From Agromyces archimandritae (GTDB taxonomy: Bacteria > Actinomycetota > Actinomycetes > Actinomycetales > Microbacteriaceae): DNA of 64,000 bases. The position numbers and the translations under genes are program-made. Where the stretch lies: positions 1,240,001 through 1,304,000 of the forward strand of contig NZ_CP071696.1 in the NCBI RefSeq assembly GCF_018024495.1, read 5' to 3'. Below the pieces are notes generated by a model. That model made no database searches. It saw nothing but the letters and a program-made list of their open reading frames with translations, and had not been told where the DNA came from. Numbering within the stretch: the stretch's first letter is position 1; every line of letters begins with the position of its first letter. This document shows, one piece after another, positions 18,173 to 27,144 of this stretch.

Positions 18173-19369
18173 CTACGCGAGCGCGAAGCGCAGCTCGGCC
18201 ATCGCGGGGCCGGCCCACACGGCCGGGTCGAGGTCGTCGCTGCGGACGGTGACGATGCGCCCGCCGCGCTGGGCGACGAGCAGCGCGATCTGCGGCAGCA
18301 GGTCGCCGGCGCGTTCCCCGTTGGGCATGAGCGTCTCGCTGCCGTTGCCGGCGGCGAACTCGATGGCGCCCGATTCGCGGTCGAGCCGCCCGTTGACGGA
18401 GCTCGTGAAGTCGAACCAGTAGCGTTCGACGGCGCCGTCGGCGGCTTCGCGGGCGATGGCGGCGAGGTCGCGTTCGAGGCGGCCGGCGCTGCCGTCGACG
18501 AGGGCGCGGAGGGCGACGTCGGCTTCGGAGATGTTCAGCCGTGCGAGCTGTGCGCGGATCTCGACGTCGATCTCGGCGGGCCCGTAGCGGTCGGGGTTGC
18601 CGGCCACGGGGATGACGCGGCGGGCGTTCTTGGCGCGTTCCATGAGCAGGCTGAGGAGGGGTTCGGTGGCGAACACGAACAGCGGGATGCGCTCGTCGAC
18701 GTCGATGCGGAGCAGTTCGCGGCGCACGAGGTCGGCGATGCGCTTGGCGTAGAGGTCGAGGAGGGTCTTCTTGCCCTCGTCGCCGATGAGGCGGCTGGCT
18801 CCGCCCTGGCTGGCAGCGCCGAAGTTGCCGCGGGGGCGGTCTTCGCCGGGCTCCCGGTTGGTGGCCTCGTCGAGGTTGGCGGTGCCGGTCTGGTCGATGT
18901 CGAGTTTCGCGGCGCGGTCGGTGGGGGTCGCGTGCCACAGCGACCATCCGTTGGCCGAGACGGTGAGGGCGAAGGCCTCCTGGTCTTGGCTGGGCGCCCG
19001 CAGCAGCTGCCCGAGGGTGAAGTGCGAGCCGGCGTGCCAGGCGTCGTCGAGGCGGTTCGGCAGCACGAACACTTCGCTGAAACCCGGCGAGACGAACAGG
19101 GCGAGGGATCGGGACAGGCCGCCCCACAGTTGCTGGTCGGCGACGATGCGGTCGCGTTCGGCGCGCACCGCGTCGAGGTCTTCCGCATCGGCGCCGAGCG
19201 TCTTCAGGCGTTCGATCGCCTGGTCGAAGGCGCTGTGCACGGCGACTTCGGCGCGTTCCCGTTCGGCGACGACGGGCGAGGTCGACACGTACACGGAGAC
19301 CGCCGGGAAATGGTCGCCCGCCAGGGCGGCGAAGTCTGCGGCGGTCGGCAACTGGTAATGGACGGTCAT
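18173..19369 (-). CDS. Bacterial archaeo-eukaryotic release-factor-like (baeRF) protein
   Basis: 398 residues starting at ATG 19369 behind AGGGGGAA. The N-terminus (PTAADFAALAGDHFPAVSVY) and the C-terminal region with hydrophobic strands (RIPLFVFATEPLLSLLMERA, GDLLPQIALLVAQRGGRIVT) resemble the baeRF group, bacterial relatives of eRF1/Pelota/Vms1. Characterised relatives act on stalled ribosomes or peptidyl-tRNA; whether this one does is unknown. No GGQ motif was seen. It is transcribed in the same direction as the DUF4407 gene upstream, with a hairpin between them. Confidence 0.55.
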   Translation of the reverse strand: MTVHYQLPTAADFAALAGDHFPAVSVYVSTSPVVAERERAEVAVHSAFDQAIERLKTLGADAEDLDAVRAERDRIVADQQLWGGLSRSLALFVSPGFSEVFVLPNRLDDAWHAGSHFTLGQLLRAPSQDQEAFALTVSANGWSLWHATPTDRAAKLDIDQTGTANLDEATNREPGEDRPRGNFGAASQGGASRLIGDEGKKTLLDLYAKRIADLVRRELLRIDVDERIPLFVFATEPLLSLLMERAKNARRVIPVAGNPDRYGPAEIDVEIRAQLARLNISEADVALRALVDGSAGRLERDLAAIAREAADGAVERYWFDFTSSVNGRLDRESGAIEFAAGNGSETLMPNGERAGDLLPQIALLVAQRGGRIVTVRSDDLDPAVWAGPAMAELRFALA

Positions 19370-19493
19370 CGTTCCCCCTGGTTCGAGTGATCCGGCATCC
19401 GGCGACATCGTCGTCGCCCTCGTCCACCCAGCCTAGGCCGCTCGCGCGTGCCGCGGAATGGGAGCTTTCTGAGTGCCGGCGGCGGTTGCCCCG

Positions 19494-19543
19494 AGTGGAT
19501 GCCGCTGCCCGCCGCCCGGGGCGGGCGCGCCCGGGCATCCCCT
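19494..19543 (-). terminator. Compound hairpin downstream of DUF4407 gene
   Basis: Outer GGATGCC / GGCATCC arms enclose a second stem GCCCGCC / GGCGGGC (19507-19526). It starts 8 bp after the DUF4407 stop in that gene's direction, as expected for a terminator. Confidence 0.5.
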
Positions 19544-19550
19544 CGCGGGC

Positions 19551-20903
19551 TCAGTCGCGGCGGCCTTCGATCGAGACGGGCACGGTGTCGGTCTCGCGTT
19601 CCCAGTCGCGCAGGGTGCGGGCGGCGATGAAGGGGGCGCGCTGCTCGGCCCATTCGTCGACGGCTTCGAGTTCGGCGGTCTCCTGTTTGGCGACGTAGGC
19701 CTCGCTGACGCGGCGGCCGGATTCGCGGCGGAGTTCGGCGCGGTATTCGGCGAGGTCGAGCCGGGGCAGGGTCTCCTGTTTGACGAGGCGCATCTCCTGT
19801 TCGGCGCGGTTGCGGGCGTTCTCGACGAGCACGCCGTCGCCGATGCCGGAGATCTGCTCGTAGGCGGTGGGCCGCATGAGGTTCTGCAGGGTTTTCATGA
19901 GCACGGGCATGAGCTCGATGCAGACGAACAGCAGCGCGATCATGAGGTGTGCGAAGCCGAGCATGGCGTTGCGGTCGCCGATGCGGCCGAGGGCTTCGAG
20001 GCGGGCGAGCATGCCGCCGGATTCGTCTGCCGCGGTGTCGAAGGTGGCCGCTTCGGCGTCGCGGGCCGCGGTGATGGATGCGAGTTGGGCGGTCTGCGTC
20101 TCGAGGTCGGCCGTCGCCTGGGCGACGGTGGTCGCCGATTCGTCTTCGATGCGTGCTTCGGCGGCGGCACGGGCGTCGGCCAGGGCGGCCTTGGCGGTTT
20201 CGAGGGCGGCGAGTTTGCCGTCGCGGTCGAGCTTCTTGGACTGGGTGATGGGGCCGTCGCCGACGATGCCGGTGCCTTCGGTGCCGTCGAGTTCCGACAC
20301 CCAGACCCGGTTGGCTTCGTCGTAGGCGGCCTGTGCGGCGGTGACGGCCTCGGCGGCCGCGGCCACGTCGGGGTCGTCGTCGACGGGGGTGCGGCCGCCG
20401 TCGGCGATGGTGGTGCGGAGTTCGGCGATGGATGCCTGGAGTTCGGGGATCCGCGTGTAGCGCGGGTCGGTGGCGAGCTTCTCTTCGAAGGCCTGCTTGG
20501 CCTCCTGGTTCATGAGCTGCACTTCGGCGTTGATCTCGCGGTCGAAGATCTGCAGGGTGAGCGGGGTCGCGACGACGACGCCGATGACGAGGGCGAGTGC
20601 GACGCGCGGCAGCCCGAGGAGCACGTTCGCCCAGGCGCTCGGCTGCCGTGAGAGGCCGACGACGAGCATCCGGTCGATGGCGAGGATGATCCCGCCCCAG
20701 CAGATGCCGATGAGGATCGCGACGGGCAGCGGTGCGGAGAGCGCCATGGCGAGCGCGAACGAGGCGGATGCGGCCGAGACGGCCGCGGTCGTCAGCAGCA
20801 CGAGGCCCATCGCCAGGTAGCGTTGCCGGTCGCCCGGTGCGCGTTCGAGCACCTCGGCCCGGGCACCGCCGAGCGTGGTGAGCGTGTCGCCGATGCGGCT
20901 CAT
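19551..20903 (-). CDS. DUF4407 membrane protein with coiled coil
   Basis: 450 residues starting at ATG 20903 behind GGGGGGAGAG. There are about four membrane segments: two near 30-75 (YLAMGLVLLTTAAVSAASAS; PVAILIGICWGGIILAIDRM), one near 95-115 and one near 340 (AHLMIALLFVCIELMPVLMK). Between the third and fourth lies a long hydrophilic stretch rich in Ala/Glu/Gln (about 140-315) that should form a coiled coil. This is the DUF4407 arrangement. Function unknown; the large coiled-coil loop suggests a scaffold or stress role. Confidence 0.8.
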   Translation of the reverse strand: MSRIGDTLTTLGGARAEVLERAPGDRQRYLAMGLVLLTTAAVSAASASFALAMALSAPLPVAILIGICWGGIILAIDRMLVVGLSRQPSAWANVLLGLPRVALALVIGVVVATPLTLQIFDREINAEVQLMNQEAKQAFEEKLATDPRYTRIPELQASIAELRTTIADGGRTPVDDDPDVAAAAEAVTAAQAAYDEANRVWVSELDGTEGTGIVGDGPITQSKKLDRDGKLAALETAKAALADARAAAEARIEDESATTVAQATADLETQTAQLASITAARDAEAATFDTAADESGGMLARLEALGRIGDRNAMLGFAHLMIALLFVCIELMPVLMKTLQNLMRPTAYEQISGIGDGVLVENARNRAEQEMRLVKQETLPRLDLAEYRAELRRESGRRVSEAYVAKQETAELEAVDEWAEQRAPFIAARTLRDWERETDTVPVSIEGRRD

Positions 20904-21124
20904 CCGTCTCTCCCCCCGAAGCGGACGTTCTCGGGGGCGGGACGTGCCCGATTCACCCCAGAGGCGCAACGATACCCCTCGCGGCTGGCGGAGTCACTGG
21001 GGGGTATCCCCCATATCCGCCCTGAGTCCGTGTTCGCGGTGGATGCCGCGGGCGCCGAGCCCGTGTTCGCGGTGGATGCCGGACCGCCGGGAACAAGCGG
21101 GCGCCGCCGCCGGTTGCATTCGAG

Positions 21125-22177
21125 GTGACGATTCCCGCGCTCTCCGTTCTCGACCTCGTTCCCGTGCGCAGCGGGCAGAGCTCTGGGGGTGCCGTCGCGG
21201 CATCCGCGCGCCTCGCCCGGCTCGCGGACCGCCTCGGCTTCACCCGCTACTGGTTCGCCGAGCATCACAACATGCCGGCGGTGGCGTCGACGACGCCGCC
21301 GGTGCTGGCGGCGGCGATCGCCGCGCAGACCGAGCGGATCCGCGTCGGTTCGGGCGGGGTGATGCTGCCGAACCATGCGCCGCTCGTCGTCGCCGAGCAG
21401 TTCGCGGCGCTGGAGGCGATCGCGCCGGGCCGCGTGGACCTCGGCATCGGCCGGGCGCCGGGCAGCGACCCGGTGGTCACGCAGCTGTTGCGCGTGTCTG
21501 GCCCGACGGCCGATGTCGAGCATTTCCCCGACCATGTCTCCGACATCCTCGCGCTGCTCTCGCCGGAGGGCGCGACGCTGCGCCTGACGAGCGGCCGCGA
21601 GTACGAGGTGCATGCGACGCCTGCGGCGAGCGCCGCCCCGCCGGTGTGGCTGCTGGGCTCGAGCGACTATTCGGCGAGGCTCGCGGCCGAGCTCGGGCTG
21701 CCGTACGTGTTCGCGAACCATTTCTCGGGCGAGGGGCTCGAGCAGGCCCTCGCGCTGTATCGCGGCGGGTACCGGCCGAGCGAGGCGCACCCCGAGCCGC
21801 GCACCTTCCTCACCCTGAACGCGGTCGTCGCGCCGACGGCGGAGGAGGCGCGCGAGCGCGCCCTGCCGCAGCAGCGGTCGATGGCGAGGCTGCGCCTCGG
21901 GCGGCCGATGCACGCCCTCGAGACGGTCGACGAGGCCCTCGCGGCACCGGCGGACTCCGATGCGGAGCCGATCATGCGCGCGATGGCGTCGCGGTGGATC
22001 GTCGCCGATCCGGCATCCGCCGCCGACGAACTCGCCCGCTTCGCCGAACGCACCGGCGTCGACGAGGTCATGGTCGCGCCGGTCGCCGGCTCCTACGCAT
22101 CCGAGCCGGCGGATGCGACGCCGGGCCGCGAGCAGACCCTCGAGCTGCTCGCCGGGGCGCTCGCCGCGCGCCGGTAG
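21125..22177 (+). CDS. LLM-class flavin-dependent oxidoreductase (MsnO8-like)
   Basis: 350 residues of the luciferase-like fold: LSVLDLVPVRSGQSS at the N-terminus, GFTRYWFAEHHNMPAVASTT, IRVGSGGVMLPNHAPLVVAE and PGRVDLGIGRAPGSDP are the hallmark blocks of the MsnO8 subgroup, which uses FMNH2 and oxygen or acts as a flavin reductase partner. GTG 21125 is used as start (GAGGTG context, weak ribosome-binding site). Substrate unknown. It converges on the hexapeptide-repeat gene with a 47-bp gap. Confidence 0.85.
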   Translation: MTIPALSVLDLVPVRSGQSSGGAVAASARLARLADRLGFTRYWFAEHHNMPAVASTTPPVLAAAIAAQTERIRVGSGGVMLPNHAPLVVAEQFAALEAIAPGRVDLGIGRAPGSDPVVTQLLRVSGPTADVEHFPDHVSDILALLSPEGATLRLTSGREYEVHATPAASAAPPVWLLGSSDYSARLAAELGLPYVFANHFSGEGLEQALALYRGGYRPSEAHPEPRTFLTLNAVVAPTAEEARERALPQQRSMARLRLGRPMHALETVDEALAAPADSDAEPIMRAMASRWIVADPASAADELARFAERTGVDEVMVAPVAGSYASEPADATPGREQTLELLAGALAARR

Positions 22178-22224
22178 GGTCGCGCCGCGGCATCCGCAGC
22201 CGGCCGTCCGGCGGGCGCCGCAGG

Positions 22225-22641
22225 TTACGCCGCGAGGCCCAATCTGCGCAGGTCGCTGACGCTCGGTTCGACGGCGGAGCCGGCTTCCACGACGGTGTCG
22301 CGGGCGACGCGGGCGCCGTTGTGGACCTTCGCGTCGGCGCCGATCTCGGCGTGCGAGCCGACTTCGGCGCTGCGGCCGACGACGGCGCGGCGGCCGACAT
22401 GGGCGTTGACGCCGACGACGGCGCGTTCGGCGACGACCGCGTCGCGGTCGATCCACCCGCCGGGGCCGATGTGGGCGTGGCGGTGCACCTGGGCTCCGGG
22501 GTCGACGTAGGCGGTCTTGTCGATAAACGCGGTGGGGTCGACCTTGGCGGTCGTGGCGACGAGGCCGCGGCCGTTCACGTGCTTGCGGTAGCGCTGCAGG
22601 ACGCCGGCGTCGTCTTCGAATTCGACATAGCTGATGCCCAT
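22225..22641 (-). CDS. Left-handed beta-helix hexapeptide-repeat protein
   Basis: 138 residues, start ATG 22641 after GAGGAG. From residue 30 to about 125 the sequence is an uninterrupted run of hexapeptide repeats ([AIV]xxxxx), such as AYVDPGAQVHRHAHIGPGG and ARVARDTVVEAGSAVE, which fold into a left-handed parallel beta-helix. No separate catalytic domain is present; the length suits a small trimeric acyltransferase-like or gamma-carbonic-anhydrase-like protein. Metal-binding His residues of carbonic anhydrases are not obvious. It is divergent from the ECF transporter gene. Confidence 0.75.
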   Translation of the reverse strand: MGISYVEFEDDAGVLQRYRKHVNGRGLVATTAKVDPTAFIDKTAYVDPGAQVHRHAHIGPGGWIDRDAVVAERAVVGVNAHVGRRAVVGRSAEVGSHAEIGADAKVHNGARVARDTVVEAGSAVEPSVSDLRRLGLAA

Positions 22642-22758
22642 CGGGTCTCCTCTCTCGGGGGCGCCTCGATCCGGGGGCCGGGATCGGTGTCGGATGCACT
22701 CCCCGAAACATGTGCAACGCGGTCGGGGGCCGCGGTATTCCGGGCGAGCCGGGGTCGC

Positions 22759-22777
22759 ACAGCTTAGGCTTGCCTAA
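22759..22777 (+). promoter_or_regulatory. Possible DtxR/IdeR iron box over leaderless ecfA promoter
   Basis: ACAGCTTAGGCTTGCCTAA matches 14 of 19 positions of the DtxR/IdeR consensus TTAGGTTAGGCTAACCTAA and contains the palindrome TTAGGC-TT-GCCTAA. A -10-like TAGGCT lies inside it (22765-22770), 7 bp before the ATG whose A is the last base of the box. There is no ribosome-binding site, so the mRNA is probably leaderless and the box would cover promoter and start. Confidence 0.5.
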
Positions 22778-24720
22778 TGACCGACGGCCCCCTCCTCGAG
22801 CTCGAGGATGTGAGCATCCGCCATGCCGGGGCGGAGCGCGACACCCCGCATGACGTGTCGTTCACCGTGCGCGCAGGCGAGGTGGTCCTCCTCCTCGGGC
22901 CGAGCGGATCGGGCAAGTCGACGCTCGCGCTCGCCCTCGACGGCCTGGTGCCGCACGATGTTCCGGCGAGCCTCACGGGCACCGTCCGGCTCGCGGGGCT
23001 CGACACGGCATCCACCCCCGTCGGCCGGCTGGCCGAGCATGCGGCGATGGTGTTCCAGGATCCGGATGCGCAGATCGTCACCGGAACCGTGCTCGACGAG
23101 GTGTGCTTCGCCCCCGAGAACCAGCTGGTGCCGGTCGCCGAGGTCCGCGAGCGCGCCGAACGGGCGCTTCGGCGCGTCGGCCTCTGGGAGCGGCGCGGCG
23201 AGAACCCGGACCGGCTCTCCGGCGGCGGGCGGCAGCGCCTCGCGATCGCCTGCGCGCTCGCGATGGAGGCACCGCTGCTCGTCCTCGACGAGCCCACCGC
23301 GAATCTCGACCCGGCCGGGGTCGAAGAGGTCTACGCCGTGCTCGCCGGCCTCGCCGCCGACGAGGGGCGGGCGATCGTGCTCGTCGAGCATTCGCTCGAT
23401 GCCGCCGCGGCGATCGTCGACCGGGTGATCGTGCTCGACGCCGCCGGCCGGCTCGCCTTCGACGGCCCGGCGCGCGAGGTGCTCGCCGGCCGCGCCCGCG
23501 AGCTGCTGACTCTCGGCGTCTGGCTGCCGGTCTCGACGCTCGCGGCGATCCGCCTGGTGGATGCCGGGGTGCCGATCGACCCGCTGCCGCTCACCCCCGC
23601 CGAGCTCGCCGCGGCCCTGGATGCGCAGCCGGTGCTGCCGGCGCTGCCGGGTGCCGCAGGGGGCGCCGGCGCAGCATCCGCACCCGGCGACGCGGCCGGA
23701 TCCGGCGCATCCGGCGACGCCGCCGCATCCGCACCCGGCGCATCCGGCCCATCCGGCGACGCCGCCGCATCCGCCCCGGGCGCAGTCGCATCCACCCCCG
23801 CCGTCGCCGTGCGCGGGCTCTCGGTGCGACGCGGCGGCCGGCGCGGCCGCGAGGTCGTGCACGACGTCTCCCTCGACGTGCCGGCCGGGTCGTTCCTCGC
23901 GATCGTCGGCGCGAACGGCGCGGGCAAGACGAGCCTGCTGCAGGCGATCGCGGGCGTCGTGCCGCCGCCGCCCGGAACGGTCTCGGTGCAGGGCGCCGAC
24001 CCCGCCCGCACGCCGCCGCGCGAGCTGGCCCGCCGCATCGGTTTCGTGTTCCAGAACCCGGAGCACCAGTTCATCACCCACCGCGTGGCCGACGAACTGG
24101 ATCACGGCCTGCGCATCCAGGGGGTGGATGCCCGCACCGCCCGCGTCGACGCGATGCTCCGCCGCTTCGGGCTCGAGGCCGAACGCGACCGGCACCCGTT
24201 CCTGCTGTCCGGCGGGCAGAAGCGCCGCCTGTCGGTCGGCACCGCGCTCATCGCCGGAGCCCCCGTGCTCGCCCTCGACGAACCCACCTTCGGGCAGGAT
24301 CGGCAGCGCGCCGCCGAGCTCCTCGACATCCTCACCGAACTGAACCGCGCCGGCACCACCGTCATCGTCGTCACCCACGACCTGCAGCTCGTCGCCGAGC
24401 ACGCCACCCATATCGCCGTCATGCAAGGCGGGCGGCTGACCGCCCACGGGCCGGCCGAGGAGGTGCTCGCGGGCCCGGCGATCGTGGATGCCGGGCTCCG
24501 GCCCCCGCCGCTCGCCCGCGCGACCCGCGCCCTCGCCCGGCACCCCGGATGGCGCGCGGTCACCCGCATGGCGCAGCTGCCCGGTCGCGGCGCCACGGCC
24601 GCAGGATCCGGCTCGGCGGCATTCGCACCCGGCGCCCCCGGCGCCGCGCCCGGCGCGCCCGCGCCCGCGGAGCGCGGCGCCACGGCATCCACCCCCGACC
24701 CCGCCGGAGGCGCCTCGTGA
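22777..24720 (+). CDS. ECF transporter ATPase, two ABC domains fused (EcfA-EcfA')
   Basis: 647 residues with two complete ABC ATPase domains. Domain 1 (about 1-240): Walker A GPSGSGKS, signature LSGGGRQRLAIA, Walker B LLVLDEPTANLD. Domain 2 (about 345-580): Walker A GANGAGKT, LLSGGQKRRLSVG, VLALDEPTFGQD. A low-complexity Ala/Ser/Gly/Pro linker (about 290-345) joins them, and a similar tail ends the protein. This is the YkoD-like fused form that powers energy-coupling-factor vitamin and metal importers at the inner membrane face. The stop overlaps the start of EcfT (GTGA). No substrate-binding S component lies next to it. Confidence 0.9.
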   Translation: MTDGPLLELEDVSIRHAGAERDTPHDVSFTVRAGEVVLLLGPSGSGKSTLALALDGLVPHDVPASLTGTVRLAGLDTASTPVGRLAEHAAMVFQDPDAQIVTGTVLDEVCFAPENQLVPVAEVRERAERALRRVGLWERRGENPDRLSGGGRQRLAIACALAMEAPLLVLDEPTANLDPAGVEEVYAVLAGLAADEGRAIVLVEHSLDAAAAIVDRVIVLDAAGRLAFDGPAREVLAGRARELLTLGVWLPVSTLAAIRLVDAGVPIDPLPLTPAELAAALDAQPVLPALPGAAGGAGAASAPGDAAGSGASGDAAASAPGASGPSGDAAASAPGAVASTPAVAVRGLSVRRGGRRGREVVHDVSLDVPAGSFLAIVGANGAGKTSLLQAIAGVVPPPPGTVSVQGADPARTPPRELARRIGFVFQNPEHQFITHRVADELDHGLRIQGVDARTARVDAMLRRFGLEAERDRHPFLLSGGQKRRLSVGTALIAGAPVLALDEPTFGQDRQRAAELLDILTELNRAGTTVIVVTHDLQLVAEHATHIAVMQGGRLTAHGPAEEVLAGPAIVDAGLRPPPLARATRALARHPGWRAVTRMAQLPGRGATAAGSGSAAFAPGAPGAAPGAPAPAERGATASTPDPAGGAS

Positions 24721-25574
24721 CCGCCGGCGAGCAGGCCGCCGTGCGCGCCGCCGACGCGGGCACGCCCGTCGACCCCTTCGCGCCCGACCGCGAACCCGCC
24801 TGGCGCTGGCTGCACCATCTGAACCCCGTCGCCAAGTTGGCTGCGCCGCTTCCGGTGATGGTCGCGGTCGTGTTCTCGGACGGCATCGCCGTTCCCGCGG
24901 CGTTCGCCGTGTTCGGGCTCCTCGTGCTGTTCTCGGGGGCGCGGATGCCGTGGCGCATCGGGCTCGCGCTCGTCGTCGGCATCCCGCTCGTCGCCGCCCT
25001 CCTCGGGATCACGATCGGCGTCTGGGTCGACCCGGCGCGCGTCGGCGACGTGCCAGGGGCGGATGTCGTGCTCGCCCGCATCGGCGATCTCCGCTTCACT
25101 GCCGCGATGTACCTCGTCGGCCTCGCGACGGCCGCGCGCCTGGCCGCCCTGCTCGTGCTCGCCCTGATCGCCGGGATGACCGCGACCGGGCCGGAGCTCG
25201 TGCGCGCCGCGGTGCAGACGCTCCGCGTGCCGTACCGGATCGGATACACCGCGCTCGCCGCGTATCGCTTCGTGCCGCGCTTCGGGCACGAGCTCGAGGT
25301 CATCCGGGCCGCCCACCGGGTGCGCGGAACGGATGCCGGGCGCGGCCCCGCCGCCGCCGTGCGGCGCTGGTTCGGCTACGCGGTGCCGCTTCTGGCCAGC
25401 GCCATCCGGCACGCCGAACGCGTCGCCCTCGCGATGGACGCCCGCGCGTTCGGCGCGCACCCGACGCGCACCGAACGGCACCCGGTCCCGTGGCGGACCC
25501 GCGACTGGGTCTTCATCGCCCTGTTCTGGGCGGCGAGCGTCGCCGTCTGGTGGCTCGCGGCATCCATCGCCTGA
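24717..25574 (+). CDS. ECF transporter transmembrane protein EcfT
   Basis: 285 residues; GTG 24717 overlaps the ATPase stop by 4 bp and follows a GGAGG. About five to six membrane segments (AAPLPVMVAVVFSDGIAV, IGLALVVGIPLVAALLGI, LAALLVLALIAGMTATG, and a C-terminal helix VFIALFWAASVAVWWLA). The cytoplasmic coupling region carries RAAHRVRGTDAGRG and ALAMDARAFGA, the positions of the two coupling motifs of EcfT that contact the ATPases. It pairs with the fused ATPase; the imported substrate is set by an unlinked S component. Confidence 0.88.
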   Translation: MTAGEQAAVRAADAGTPVDPFAPDREPAWRWLHHLNPVAKLAAPLPVMVAVVFSDGIAVPAAFAVFGLLVLFSGARMPWRIGLALVVGIPLVAALLGITIGVWVDPARVGDVPGADVVLARIGDLRFTAAMYLVGLATAARLAALLVLALIAGMTATGPELVRAAVQTLRVPYRIGYTALAAYRFVPRFGHELEVIRAAHRVRGTDAGRGPAAAVRRWFGYAVPLLASAIRHAERVALAMDARAFGAHPTRTERHPVPWRTRDWVFIALFWAASVAVWWLAASIA

Positions 25575-25628
25575 GGCTCCCGCTCCCGCTCCCGCTCCCG
25601 CTGCTGTTCCTGCTCCTGCTCCTGCTCA

Positions 25629-25774
25629 CTCCAGTCCTGCGCACTCACTTCTGCGCACTCCAGTCCTGCGCGCTCCAGTCCTGCGCGCTCACTTCTGCGC
25701 ACTCCAGTCCTGCGCGCTCACTTCTGCGCACTCCAGTCCTGCGCGCTCCAGTCCTGCGCGCTCACTTCTGCGCA
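25629..25774. repeat. Ten-unit tandem array of 15- and 14-bp repeats
   Basis: Six units of CTCCAGTCCTGCGCR (15 bp) and four of CTCACTTCTGCGCA (14 bp) in the order A B A A B A B A A B fill this stretch exactly. The last unit runs straight into the 85-bp palindrome that follows and shares its TGCGCA border. Low-complexity (CTCCCG / CTGCTC) sequence precedes it from 25575. Confidence 0.9.
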
Positions 25775-25853
25775 ATGCAGGAACGCGCACGGCGTGTCGC
25801 CGCGCCCATACGGCAGAAGCCCCCGCGACACGCGCGCACTCCTGCATTGCGCA
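25769..25853. repeat. 85-bp palindromic repeat family A, copy 1
   Basis: Bounded by TGCGCAATGCAGG at the left and CCTGCATTGCGCA at the right, with GGCGTGTCGC / GCGACACGCG inner arms. Lies between the convergent ecfT and FKBP genes. Other copies of exactly the same length: 28508-28592, 28689-28773, 49035-49119. After it, 25856-25900 holds short GCGCGGCAGG-type repeats. Confidence 0.9.
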
Positions 25854-25940
25854 AGAGCGCGGCAGGGCGCGGCAGAGCGCGGCAGGGCGCGGTGGGGTTC
25901 GGGGAGCGCAGACCGACCGCACGCGGTGCGGGCGCACGCA

Positions 25941-25995
25941 GCGAGTGGATGCCGGGGCGCACCCGCTCACGGGGCGCGCGCCGGCATCCACTCGC
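25941..25995. terminator. Bidirectional hairpin terminator
   Basis: A perfect 15-bp stem GCGAGTGGATGCCGG / CCGGCATCCACTCGC with a 25-nt GC-rich loop, a few bases beyond the stop of the minus-strand FKBP gene. Confidence 0.6.
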
Positions 25996-26001
25996 CGAAA
26001 C

Positions 26002-26964
26002 TCAGCCCGCTGCCGGCGCCGTGTCGAGGATCTCGACGTAGAAGACGAGGGTCTGGCCGGCCAGCTCGTGCTCGCCGCCCTCCTCGCCGTAGGCGTACTC
26101 CGGCGGGATCGTGACGATCAGCTGCGTGCCGACCTTCTGCCCGACGAGCGCCGCAGTGAATCCGGGGATGAGCCCGTTCGTCGAGAAGGGCTGCGGGTCC
26201 TCGGTCTTGTCGAAGGACTGGTCGAAGACCTCGCCGGTGTTCCAGCTCGTGCCCTGATAGTCGACCGTGACCTGGCCGCCGGCCTCGACGGCCTCCCCGT
26301 CACCCTCCTTCAGAACCTTGAGCTCGAGTTCGGGTGAGGGGTCGGCCTTCGGGATCGTGACCTTCGGCACACCGTCGTCGCCCTTCTCGACCTTCGGGAC
26401 GTTCTCGGTCCACTCCTTCGCCTTCGGCGGCTGGACGATCTCGACGATGTCGGTCACGATCACGGCCGAGTCCTCGCCGGCGAAGCCGAGGCTCTCGTTG
26501 CCGGTCTCGCCGTAGAGCTCGGCGGGCGGCACGACGGTCACGACGCGCGACCCGACCGCGATGCAATCGATGCCGGAGAGGAACGCGGGCATGAGCTGCG
26601 AATCGCCCGAGGTGAGGGTGCCGCGATCGGTGAAGACCTGCTCGCCCGAGGTCGCGTTGTAGAGGCTGATCTGCGCGCTGACCTGGTCGCCGGCGACCGT
26701 CTCATCGCCGTCGCCCTCGGTGACGACGGTGCGCTGCGTCTCTTCGACCGTGACCGGGGCCGTGAACTCGACCTTCGGTTCGGCGCCGATCTCGCCCGAG
26801 ACCTTCACGGCATCGCTCGCCTCACCGGGCTTCGCCGTCGGGCAGGCCTCGGCGGAGGCGGTCTCGCTCGGCTCCGGATCCCCGCCGCCGGCGCATCCGG
26901 CGAGGAGAAGGGCGGTTGCTGCGGCGAGCGCGAGGGGCGCGCCGCGGCGGAAAGCACGAGTCAT
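26002..26964 (-). CDS. FKBP-type peptidyl-prolyl isomerase lipoprotein, two FKBP domains
   Basis: 320 residues. A lipoprotein signal (LLLAGC, Cys24) places it on the outer face of the membrane. Two FKBP-like domains are visible: a degenerate one (about 75-175, with DQVSAQISLYNA, LMPAFLSGIDCIAVGSRVVT, VPPAELYG) and a more canonical C-terminal one (about 215-315, QVTVDYQGTSWNTGEVFDQS, IPGFTAALVGQKVGTQLIVT, PPEYAYGEE, LVFYVEIL). It likely speeds folding of exported proteins. ATG 26964 chosen because it gives the signal peptide; the ribosome-binding site is weak. Confidence 0.9.
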   Translation of the reverse strand: MTRAFRRGAPLALAAATALLLAGCAGGGDPEPSETASAEACPTAKPGEASDAVKVSGEIGAEPKVEFTAPVTVEETQRTVVTEGDGDETVAGDQVSAQISLYNATSGEQVFTDRGTLTSGDSQLMPAFLSGIDCIAVGSRVVTVVPPAELYGETGNESLGFAGEDSAVIVTDIVEIVQPPKAKEWTENVPKVEKGDDGVPKVTIPKADPSPELELKVLKEGDGEAVEAGGQVTVDYQGTSWNTGEVFDQSFDKTEDPQPFSTNGLIPGFTAALVGQKVGTQLIVTIPPEYAYGEEGGEHELAGQTLVFYVEILDTAPAAG

Positions 26965-27144
26965 GAGTCGGATATCCGTTCGTCGTAGGCGTCCGCCCAG
27001 TCTGCCGCTCGCGCCTACGCGTTCCCTGAACCTGCGCGGCGCGCCCCGTTCGGGGTGCAGCGGCATCCACCCCGCGCGCGCTCGCGAACTCATCCTCCTT
27101 CCCTGCACATCCCCTGCCCCCCGCCGGGCTCGCACTCCACCACC

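Noticed and set aside
25769..25853. Open frames inside the 85-bp repeats (MQERARRVA... on one strand, MQECARVAG... on the other)
   Set aside because: Both strands give frames only because the element is palindromic; no ribosome-binding site, and frames run into repeats.
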